Source: Burkholderiales bacterium | GTDB taxonomy: Bacteria > Pseudomonadota > Gammaproteobacteria > Burkholderiales > Burkholderiaceae_D | DNA length: 8,094 bases | Reading direction: 5' to 3' | NCBI GenBank assembly: GCA_028868455.1 | Contig: JAGWUK010000111.1 | Coordinates: 1 to 8,094, forward strand | Shown here: piece after piece, positions 1 through 6,227 of the stretch | How the letters are laid out: each line of letters begins with the position of its first letter | Position numbering within the stretch: the first letter of the stretch is position 1 | Translations under genes and position numbers: made by a program | The notes under the pieces: generated by a model | The model's input: the letters and a program-made list of their open reading frames with translations, nothing else | The model's database searches: none | What the model was told of the DNA's origin: nothing

Positions 1-978
1 GACTATTCATATTCAGTAGCGATGGCCGAGGCCCTGGGGAATATTCAGTGCGGAGGTGTACCGATGGCTATCGGCGTGCAAACCGACATGGCCACGCCAG
101 CGCTGGCGCGTTTTGGTTCTGATGCGCTACGTGAAGAGTTTCTGGTTCCTGCCATCACCGGCGAGGCGGTTGCCTGCGTCGGCGTGTCGGAGCCCAATGC
201 CGGTTCTGATGTCGCTGCGATCAAGACGACCGCCCGTAAAGATGGTGATGACTACATTATCAACGGCAGCAAAATGTGGATTACCAACAGTTTGCAGGCG
301 GACTGGATGTGTCTGTTGGCAAACACATCGGATGATCCGGCGCACAGAAATAAGTCATTGATCATCGTTCCGATGAACACCAAGGGTGTCTCGGTCGGGA
401 AGAAAATCAAGAAGATCGGCATGAATTCTTCGGATACCGGATTGATTTATTTTGACGATGTACGCGTACCACAACGCAATCGTATTGGTGATGAAGGAAA
501 AGGCTTTACCTACCAGATGCTGCAATTTCAGGAAGAACGCATGTGGTGTGCTGCCAGCAATATCCAGTCTTTGAGCAATTGCATTGACGCGACGATTGCT
601 TACGGTCGCGAACGCAAGATTTTCGGTAGCAGTATCGTGGATAACCAGTGGGTGCACTTTAAACTGGCAGAGTTGAAAACAGAGGTGGAGTCGCTGCGGG
701 CGCTCGTCTATCGTGCCTGTGAGCTGTACATCCAGCAACAGGATGTGACCGAACTGGCATCGATGGCGAAGCTGAAGGCGGGACGCCTGGCGCGCATTGT
801 CCCGGATACCTGTCTGCAATTCTGGGGCGGCACTGGTTTTACCTGGGACAATCTGGTTTCGCGCTTCTATCGTGATGGGCGCCTGACTTCGATTGGCGGC
901 GGTGCCGACGAAGTGATGCTCAGCATTATCTGCAAATATATGGATATCCTGCCCGGCAAAGTCGGCGCGAAAGGTTGA
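1..978 (+). CDS. Acyl-CoA dehydrogenase, C-terminal part (5' end outside window)
   Basis: FAD-dependent acyl-CoA dehydrogenase that introduces an alpha,beta double bond into an acyl-CoA and passes electrons to electron-transfer flavoprotein in the cytoplasm. The reading frame is open from base 1, before the first ATG at 22, so the gene is truncated; 325 codons are present against about 380-390 usual, so roughly 60 residues are missing. Visible motifs are VSEPNAGSD (187 onward) and KMWITNS (271 onward) of the FAD/substrate region, YGRERKIFG, and the C-terminal FWGGTGF and FYRDGRL. The medium-chain-type catalytic Glu position is Gly (IGGGADEV, 898-900), while FQEERM has Glu at 535-537, the helix-G position used as base by isovaleryl-CoA and long-chain enzymes. 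Overall it resembles AtuD-type citronellyl-CoA dehydrogenases, from memory of that family. It is followed 3 bases later by the carboxylase alpha gene, so the two are surely co-transcribed. The family is certain; the substrate is inferred. Confidence 0.93.
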   Translation, partial: DYSYSVAMAEALGNIQCGGVPMAIGVQTDMATPALARFGSDALREEFLVPAITGEAVACVGVSEPNAGSDVAAIKTTARKDGDDYIINGSKMWITNSLQADWMCLLANTSDDPAHRNKSLIIVPMNTKGVSVGKKIKKIGMNSSDTGLIYFDDVRVPQRNRIGDEGKGFTYQMLQFQEERMWCAASNIQSLSNCIDATIAYGRERKIFGSSIVDNQWVHFKLAELKTEVESLRALVYRACELYIQQQDVTELASMAKLKAGRLARIVPDTCLQFWGGTGFTWDNLVSRFYRDGRLTSIGGGADEVMLSIICKYMDILPGKVGAKG

Positions 979-981
979 GCA

Positions 982-2991
982 ATGACGGCAAGCTATCCTT
1001 TCGATACCGTACTGATCGCCAATCGCGGCGAGATCGCGCTACGCATCATGCGGACTGCGCAAGCTCTCGGCTATCGGACGGTCGCAGTGTATTCCGATGC
1101 TGACGCGCAATCCATGCATGCTCAGGCGGCTGACACCGCTGTGCATATCGGCGCTTCTTCGCCGGCAGCCTCTTATCTGAATATTCCGGCAGTGATTACT
1201 GCGGCGTTGCAAAGCGGTGCACAGGCAATACATCCTGGTTACGGATTTCTGGCAGAAAATGCGGCATTCGCGACAGCCTGCCACGAGGCTGGACTGGTTT
1301 TTATTGGCCCGTCTGCGGCGGCCATGCTGGCGATGGGTAACAAAGCGGGCGGCAAACAAAGAATGCTGGATGCCGGTGTGCCTTGCGTTCCCGGGTATCA
1401 CGGTAAGGATCAATCCGATGCCAGGATGCGTGATGAAGCAGAGCGTATCGGCTTTCCTGTGATGATCAAGGCAGTCGCTGGCGGAGGTGGGCGCGGTATG
1501 CGTTGCGTTACCGATGCCGGCGCGTTTTTGGAGGCGTTAGCTTCCGCACGCTCAGAAGCGGAAAATGCTTTTTCCAGTTCAGAATTGATATTGGAAAAAG
1601 CGCTCGTGGAACCACGCCATATCGAAGTGCAGATCTTCGCCGACAAGCATGGCAATGTCGTGCATCTGGGAGAGCGCGATTGTTCTGTTCAGCGTCGTCA
1701 TCAAAAATTGATTGAAGAGTCGCCGTCACCTGCCGTTACACCGGAATTGCGCGCACGTATGGGACAGGTGGCGGTTGCTGCGGCAAAAGCAATCGAATAT
1801 GTCGGCGCTGGCACGCTGGAATTTTTACTCGATCGAAATGGGCATTTCTACTTTATGGAAATGAATACCCGCTTGCAGGTTGAGCATGCCGTGACCGAGG
1901 CCATCACGGGCATCGATCTGGTCGAATGGCAATTGCGCATTGCCAGCGGCGAAGCCTTGCCGCTGACCCAGTCAGAAATTGATGCACGCCGCGAACAAGG
2001 CGGCCACGCAATTGAAGTGCGTTTGTGCGCAGAGGACCCGGAGCTTAATTTTTTACCGCAAAGCGGACGTGTCGCCTTGTGGCGTGCGCCGCCAGCATTG
2101 CGCACCGATCATGCGTTACGCGACGGAAGCGACGTATCACCTTTTTACGATTCCATGCTGGCAAAGATTGTCGGGCACGGCAAGGACAGGGCTGATGCGT
2201 TGCGCCGTTTGGCACGCGGGCTTGATGACTGCGTATTGCTGGGAATGAAAAGCAATCGGACATTTCTGGCGCAATGTTTGCGTCAAAAAGAATTTGCTGA
2301 CGGTGATTTCGATACCGCATTTATCGATAAACATTTCCCGGCAGAGCGGCGCACGCCAATTGCCGCCGACCGGTCAGCGCAAATTTTTGCAGCGGTATTG
2401 TTGGCACGACGGCGGAGTCGGGTGCGGGATACACGCTTTCCGGAAGAGTTGCGTGGATGGTGTAGTGGTGATCGGTATCCGCAGGCTATGCGGTTTTCTG
2501 TCAACGGTGTTTTGCACGACGCCCATGTTTGTGCGCAGAACAACGATGTTTGGGAAGTGCAACTGGCAGACGAGCTGGCACAAGTTCGTGTTGGTACCGT
2601 GCACGACACTTTCGTGGTGCTGCAATACCAGGCAAAGACGTACAGGCTGGATTTCGTATCTGATGCAAATGCGCACAATGGCGCTTGCTATTTTCAGTTC
2701 AGCGGACGTGATTTTACTGCGCAGGAATTCAGTTACACCGCGCCGCAACGGAGTGGCAGCGCCAGTCTTGGCGGACGGGTTATTTCGCCTATGAACGGAC
2801 GGCTTGTCGCTGTCCATGTAAGCCAGGGAGAGCGAGTGCAGGCCGGCCAATTGCTGATGGCAATAGAGGCGATGAAGATGGAGCACAGCGTTGTTACTAC
2901 GGTTAACGGCACGGTGCAAAGTGTGCTGGCTGCTCTGGGCGATCAGGTTGCACCAGGATCGGTACTGATAGAGATTGAGGAGGAAAAATAG
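982..2991 (+). CDS. Biotin-dependent acyl-CoA carboxylase alpha subunit (methylcrotonyl-/geranyl-CoA carboxylase type)
   Basis: Carboxylates its own biotin with ATP and bicarbonate; a partner beta subunit then transfers the carboxyl group to an enoyl-CoA. The 669 residues match the 650-670 typical of fused BC-BCCP alpha subunits. Order: biotin carboxylase N-domain with ANRGEIALRIMRTA near the start; ATP-grasp domain with the glycine loop beginning at Lys163 (KAVAGGGGRGMR), ERDCSVQRRHQK from residue 231 and MEMNTRLQVEH from 292; biotin carboxylase C-domain to about 450; a linker that would contact the beta subunit; and a biotinyl domain with EAMKMEH, biotin attachment at Lys632 (2875-2877). 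No active-site loss is visible. The ATG lies 3 bases after the dehydrogenase stop with only a weak purine-rich site, suggesting translational coupling. No carboxyltransferase (beta) gene is in the window. Methylcrotonyl-CoA (Liu/MccA) and geranyl-CoA (AtuF) carboxylases cannot be separated by eye; the AtuD-like neighbour slightly favours the second. Confidence 0.95.
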   Translation: MTASYPFDTVLIANRGEIALRIMRTAQALGYRTVAVYSDADAQSMHAQAADTAVHIGASSPAASYLNIPAVITAALQSGAQAIHPGYGFLAENAAFATACHEAGLVFIGPSAAAMLAMGNKAGGKQRMLDAGVPCVPGYHGKDQSDARMRDEAERIGFPVMIKAVAGGGGRGMRCVTDAGAFLEALASARSEAENAFSSSELILEKALVEPRHIEVQIFADKHGNVVHLGERDCSVQRRHQKLIEESPSPAVTPELRARMGQVAVAAAKAIEYVGAGTLEFLLDRNGHFYFMEMNTRLQVEHAVTEAITGIDLVEWQLRIASGEALPLTQSEIDARREQGGHAIEVRLCAEDPELNFLPQSGRVALWRAPPALRTDHALRDGSDVSPFYDSMLAKIVGHGKDRADALRRLARGLDDCVLLGMKSNRTFLAQCLRQKEFADGDFDTAFIDKHFPAERRTPIAADRSAQIFAAVLLARRRSRVRDTRFPEELRGWCSGDRYPQAMRFSVNGVLHDAHVCAQNNDVWEVQLADELAQVRVGTVHDTFVVLQYQAKTYRLDFVSDANAHNGACYFQFSGRDFTAQEFSYTAPQRSGSASLGGRVISPMNGRLVAVHVSQGERVQAGQLLMAIEAMKMEHSVVTTVNGTVQSVLAALGDQVAPGSVLIEIEEEK

Positions 2992-3195
2992 CGTCGTAAA
3001 ACAGGGTAGGAAAAATCAGCGTAAGCGCAGCAGAACATGCGCTGGCATGCGCAAAGTAGGTAGGAAGTGAACAGGCTTAGAGAAAGATTCGGACAACTGA
3101 TCAAATAATCTGGACTTACGCAAGACCGCCCTGGCTTCGTCGCCGTAGCTTGCCGGTGCAATTGTGCGCAAATCCTCACTACAAAGGAGTTGATG
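2992..3195 (+). other. Intergenic spacer between carboxylase alpha and ligase genes
   Basis: About 200 bases without a credible reading frame. It holds the ligase ribosome binding site AAAGGAG (3183-3189) and two copies of CATGCGC ten bases apart (3036-3042 and 3046-3052). A weak CAGCG/CGCTG pairing (3017-3021 with 3040-3044) has no T-run, so it is not a convincing terminator. No promoter of good quality and no copy of the TGACATG dyads seen near 5664 was found. Whether the ligase is transcribed with the upstream pair or separately is undecided. Confidence 0.5.
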
Positions 3196-4803
3196 ATGGA
3201 GACCAGCAATCGCAGCCACACCGCAGAGTTTCACGCGTTTCAAGAGAATATCCTGAACCGGATTGCGCTTGGCGATACCTTACACCGGACCGCAAGTAAA
3301 TTTCCGCAACGGCCAGTATGCATAGAAGGTGGACGGCGTACCAGCTTTGATGAACTTAATGCAGAAAGCAATCAGTTTGCGCATTATTTGTTGAGTTGCG
3401 GTTTGCGTCCCGGCACCAAAATTGCCATGTTATGCAATAACTCGACGCAATTTCTCGTCGCCGCTTATGGAATTTTGAAGGCTGGCATGGTCTGGGTGCC
3501 GATTAATACGATGTTGGCCGTCCACGATGTGCAGTACATCCTGGAACATGCGGAGGCGAGCATGCTGGTTGTGGACGATCAGTTGCTGGCGCATCCGGCT
3601 TTGCATGCAATGGTCAATGCATTGCGCCTGCCGCTGTGTGTGGCCGAGGTCGGCGGTGGTTCTGCTTCCGGTCAGAACTCGCTGAGCCGTTGCATGGCAG
3701 GGCAGCCGGGAGACTTGCCGCAAGTGCTGATTGAAGATCGTGATCTGGCGCTGATTATGTACACCAGCGGTACGACCGGCAAACAAAAAGGCGCAATGCA
3801 TACGCACTTGTCCGTGTACTCGGCGTTGACATCGAATATCGCCCGCATGGGTATCGTCAGCGACGACATATTTTCCTGCATCTTGCCGATGTTTCATTGT
3901 GCGCAGTTTAGTGTGGCAGCCTCTTGCATTATTGCTGGAGCGGCCATGTTGATACAAAAAGGTTTTGATCCTACCGCCGTATTGGATGGACTAGCGAACG
4001 AACGTGTGACGATGTTATTTGGTTTGCCGCTGATGTATGCCGCCTTGTTGCAGCATCCGGCGCGTAGTCAGCGTGATCTGAGCAGTTTGCGGCTTTGCTT
4101 ATATGCCATGGCGCCAATGGCCAAACCTTTGTTGATGAAACTGATTGATGAGCTGTGTCCGAATTTTGCGCTGGGCAGCGGTCAGACGGAGATTTTTCCA
4201 ATGACGATGTACTTTGCACCCGAGCAGCAATTGCAAAGGTTTGGTAACTACTGGGGCGTTCCTACACCGGTCAACGAGCTGGCGATTATGGATGAGTCTG
4301 GCCACATCTTGCCGCAAGGTGAGGTCGGTGAGATCGTGCATCGTGGTCCCAACGTGATGCTGGGCTACTATAAAGATCCAGTGGCTACTGCGCAGGTAAG
4401 ACGATTTGGCTGGCATCATACCGGCGACCTGGGGAAGATCGATCAGGACGGCCAATTGCTGTTCATGGACAGAATGAAGGATATGATCAAGACCGGCGGC
4501 GAAAACGTGCCCTCAGTGAAAGTTGAAGAGGTCTTGTTGCGCCATCCGGCTGTTGCTAACGCCGCTGTGGTCGGTGTGCCGCATCCGCATTGGGTGGAGG
4601 GGATCGTCGCGTTTGTGATGTTGAAGCCAGGGCAGCAGATAGCGGCAGATGATTTGCTGGGCCATTGTCGTGAACATCTGGCCGGATTCGAGTTGCCCAA
4701 GCATATCGGCTTGCTGGAGACGCTTCCCATGACGTCGACCGGCAAGATACAAAAGCATGTCTTGAGAACCTCGCATCAGGATCTGTTTCAGCAAGCGATC
4801 TGA
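3196..4803 (+). CDS. AMP-forming acyl-CoA ligase (ANL superfamily)
   Basis: Activates a carboxylic acid with ATP to an acyl-AMP and then to the acyl-CoA, which would feed the dehydrogenase and carboxylase. All core motifs are present: the P-loop YTSGTTGKQKG (residues 189-199), GSGQTE (327-332), the ATP-ribose Asp in WHHTGDLG (Asp411), the hinge DRMKDMIKTGGENV from Asp425, and the C-terminal catalytic Lys517 in STGKIQKH. At about 535 residues it has the length of fatty acid/benzoate-type ligases. TTG 3190, ATG 3193 and ATG 3196 are all possible starts; 3196 is chosen because AAAGGAG (3183-3189) then lies 6 bases upstream. No signal peptide or membrane segment is seen, so it is cytosolic. A 204-base gap separates it from the carboxylase gene, leaving room for its own promoter, and it ends facing a convergent TetR gene. 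AtuH, in the Atu cluster, is a ligase of this class, but the substrate cannot be read from sequence. Confidence 0.93.
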   Translation: METSNRSHTAEFHAFQENILNRIALGDTLHRTASKFPQRPVCIEGGRRTSFDELNAESNQFAHYLLSCGLRPGTKIAMLCNNSTQFLVAAYGILKAGMVWVPINTMLAVHDVQYILEHAEASMLVVDDQLLAHPALHAMVNALRLPLCVAEVGGGSASGQNSLSRCMAGQPGDLPQVLIEDRDLALIMYTSGTTGKQKGAMHTHLSVYSALTSNIARMGIVSDDIFSCILPMFHCAQFSVAASCIIAGAAMLIQKGFDPTAVLDGLANERVTMLFGLPLMYAALLQHPARSQRDLSSLRLCLYAMAPMAKPLLMKLIDELCPNFALGSGQTEIFPMTMYFAPEQQLQRFGNYWGVPTPVNELAIMDESGHILPQGEVGEIVHRGPNVMLGYYKDPVATAQVRRFGWHHTGDLGKIDQDGQLLFMDRMKDMIKTGGENVPSVKVEEVLLRHPAVANAAVVGVPHPHWVEGIVAFVMLKPGQQIAADDLLGHCREHLAGFELPKHIGLLETLPMTSTGKIQKHVLRTSHQDLFQQAI

Positions 4804-4821
4804 ACTGTATCCTGAGCGAAG

Positions 4822-4853
4822 AAGAGGCCGCAGCTTTCGGGCCGCGACCTCTT
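4822..4853. terminator. Hairpin terminator between convergent ligase and TetR genes
   Basis: AAGAGG (4822-4827) pairs with CCTCTT (4848-4853); after single mismatches the stem continues with CGC/GCG and GC/GC plus a T·G pair, closing on a TTCG loop (4836-4839). It sits 19 bases after the ligase stop and 25 bases beyond the TetR stop. The plus-strand side runs into CTCTTTG and the minus-strand side into CTTCTTCG, so it can plausibly serve both genes. The T-runs are short, so termination efficiency is uncertain. Confidence 0.65.
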
Positions 4854-4877
4854 TGATGCAGAACCAGATTCACCCCA

Positions 4878-5534
4878 TCAATTGGCGGGTGTTCGCAAAA
4901 TGAACTGAACCGCCTGTTGCGCCAGTTCTTCTATGCTGATACCGGAGCCGCGCTTGTACCATTGCGCGCTCCAGTTTAAGGCGCCAAACATAAACAGGCG
5001 GTCAAACTTCGTTGGCATCTTCCAGTCGCCGGACGAATGCAATGCCGCGATGACCTCATCCCAGATGGCTTCGTATTTGTCCTTCAACGCAATAATGCGG
5101 GCGCGGTCTTGCGCTTCAACGGAGCGCCATTCGTACAGCAGTACCGGAATGAAATCGTGATTCGGCGCGAGTAAAGTGTGCAGGTGGACTTCTACCAGAC
5201 GCTGAAACGATTCACGCGCGCTGAGTGTATGGATCGCAATGGCTTCAATGTCTTCCAGCGAGCGACGCATTCCCTGTTCCATGATAGCGACCAGGATTTC
5301 ATGCTTGGTTTTGAAATGATAAAACCAGCTGCCAGCCTGAATACCAACAGCAGCGGCAATGTCGCGCACCGTTGTGTTGTCGTAGCCCTTGGTACGAAAT
5401 AGCAAGGCAGACTTTTCTATGAGTTCCTGACGGCGTCCGTCACTCTCATTTTGCGCGGGTCTGCCGCGTTTTTTTTGCATCGGCGGGGTAGATAACGGGA
5501 GCGGCTGATCAGGCTTGGGCTGGCGTGAATTCAT
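4878..5534 (-). CDS. TetR/AcrR-family transcriptional regulator
   Basis: Predicted dimeric DNA-binding regulator, probably a repressor relieved by an acyl-CoA or other intermediate of the adjacent pathway. With the ATG at 5534 it has 218 residues. The N-terminal domain starts at RRQELIEKSALLFRTKGYD and has the helix-turn-helix TTVRDIAAAVGI followed by the family-typical SWFYHFKTKHEIL (about residues 54-82). The remaining helical part is the divergent ligand/dimer domain, with Trp-rich ALNWSAQWYKRG near the end. It starts with a proline-rich basic extension ending in KKRGRP, like an AT-hook core, which is common at TetR N-termini. TTG at 5549 would add five residues; an ATG before QKKRGRP would shorten it. 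None has a clear Shine-Dalgarno sequence, so the start is uncertain. It is convergent with the ligase gene, and three dyads 130-186 bases upstream of its start are candidate operators. In the Pseudomonas Atu cluster a TetR protein, AtuR, is the repressor, but orthology is not shown here. Confidence 0.93.
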   Translation of the reverse strand: MNSRQPKPDQPLPLSTPPMQKKRGRPAQNESDGRRQELIEKSALLFRTKGYDNTTVRDIAAAVGIQAGSWFYHFKTKHEILVAIMEQGMRRSLEDIEAIAIHTLSARESFQRLVEVHLHTLLAPNHDFIPVLLYEWRSVEAQDRARIIALKDKYEAIWDEVIAALHSSGDWKMPTKFDRLFMFGALNWSAQWYKRGSGISIEELAQQAVQFILRTPAN

Positions 5535-5663
5535 GGAATGTGCGGGCAACAGCGTCGAAGGTTTTCGTTGATGAAATGTTTTTGGATGGTAACCCTAAAC
5601 TCTCATCACATCAATGTATGACCTGACAAAGGCGCCATGATCCAGGCCGTGTGTCGCCCGATA

Positions 5664-5719
5664 CCTGACATGTCAGGCTTTCTTGTTAACATGTAAAGAC
5701 GGGGAGTTGACATGACAAG
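5664..5719. promoter_or_regulatory. Three CATG-centred dyads at 21-bp period (candidate TetR operator array)
   Basis: Three 14-base sites start at 5664, 5685 and 5706, exactly 21 bases apart. The first, CCTGACATGTCAGG, is a perfect palindrome. The second, GTTAACATGTAAAG, and third, GTTGACATGACAAG, each keep 5 of 7 dyad pairs. The shared symmetric core is TTGACATGTCAA. A 21-bp spacing puts the centres on the same face of the helix, two turns apart, as expected for cooperative dimer binding. The array lies upstream of the minus-strand TetR gene, so autoregulation is the simplest reading; it is over 500 bases from the ferritin-like gene. No strong -10/-35 pair is visible; TTAACA (5689-5684, minus strand) with AGGTAT 17 bases on is a weak candidate that would overlap the first two sites. 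Confidence 0.6.
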
Positions 5720-6015
5720 GTTTGCGATTTTTTGCGGACATTTTTTCATCGGCAAAGCGGTGCGCAATTGGCAGCCGTGTTTTCCCTGCAGGCCACATCT
5801 GCTCTGCCACTGTACTTTTTCTGGTCAAAATACGCAGCGTTATTGCGAAATGTTGTGATGTGTTCGCATGGCATGGTTTTTGAAGTGGAATCTCGGATAA
5901 CAAGGATGTGAACTGCTCTGGCTAACTTGGCATGTTCGCTTTATTCCACTTTAAAACTGGCATTTCTTGCGTGCATTGCGTCATGTGATCGCTGGCGAGT
6001 TGACGTCGTTTCCTC

Positions 6016-6032
6016 ATGTGAATGCGCTCACG
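6016..6032. promoter_or_regulatory. CRP/FNR-family-like dyad
   Basis: TGTGA (6017-6021), a 6-base spacer and TCACG (6028-6032) match the TGTGA-N6-TCACA recognition pattern of CRP at 9 of 10 core positions. It lies about 196 bases upstream of the ferritin-like start codon. A single short match can occur by chance and the regulator repertoire of the host is unknown, so this is only a candidate. Confidence 0.3.
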
Positions 6033-6149
6033 AAGCTGGGAACTTGAAGGTGTTCTGGTTGACCTTGTTGAAGTTTGCATACAGTGTGACATGCCTCGCA
6101 GAATGGTAGCGCTGCTTGTCGCATTACTTCGTTTTTGCTTCAAATCGTA

Positions 6150-6194
6150 TGCCAGCGTGGAGCCGATTTCAAAGTCGATTTCAAAACGCTGGCA
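6150..6194 (+). promoter_or_regulatory. Stem-loop in the 5' leader of the ferritin-like gene
   Basis: TGCCAGCGT (6150-6158) and ACGCTGGCA (6186-6194) are perfect 9-base complements with a 27-base loop. Inside the loop CGATTTCAAA occurs twice, 12 bases apart (6164-6173 and 6176-6185). The stem ends 22 bases before the ribosome binding site AAGGA (6217-6221). No terminal T-run directly follows, so a plain terminator is unlikely; an mRNA structure or a protein-binding dyad are both possible. Confidence 0.4.
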
Positions 6195-6227
6195 AACGAT
6201 TTTTCTTTTCTTTAAAAAGGACGCACT

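Larger units (their letters stand above)
5720..6227. other. Long non-coding leader/intergenic region before the ferritin-like gene
   Basis: About 500 bases with no credible gene. The short open frames on either strand lack ribosome binding sites, recognisable motifs and sensible composition. Structural elements that can be pointed to are an inverted repeat AAGTGGAAT/ATTCCACTT (5883-5891, 5943-5951), a CRP-like dyad (6016-6032), a lone TGACATG (6087-6093), and a stem-loop close to the next gene (6150-6194). A pyrimidine-rich tract ending at 6213 precedes the ribosome binding site. TTGACC at 6059-6064 could be a -35 element, but no well-spaced -10 follows, so no promoter is called. Confidence 0.5.

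Noticed and set aside
2374..2919. 181-codon minus-strand reading frame inside the carboxylase gene
   Set aside because: Shadow of a strongly supported gene; its translation has no recognisable motif and is rich in Arg, His and Cys as antisense frames often are.
2977..2984. Strong Shine-Dalgarno-like GAGGAGG at the end of the carboxylase gene, possibly for a small downstream gene
   Set aside because: No start codon at suitable distance; the sequence simply encodes the Glu-rich C-terminus.
3017..3052. Possible terminator after the carboxylase gene
   Set aside because: Pairing is short and no T-run follows; alternative weak foldings compete.
3430..3957. 175-codon minus-strand reading frame inside the ligase gene
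   Set aside because: Lies wholly opposite conserved ligase sequence including the P-loop motif; composition is typical of an antisense shadow.
5664..5677. The palindrome CCTGACATGTCAGG as a LuxR-type lux box
   Set aside because: Lux boxes are longer, about 18-20 bases with a wider spacer, and no LuxI/LuxR gene is present; the phased triplet next to a TetR gene fits better.
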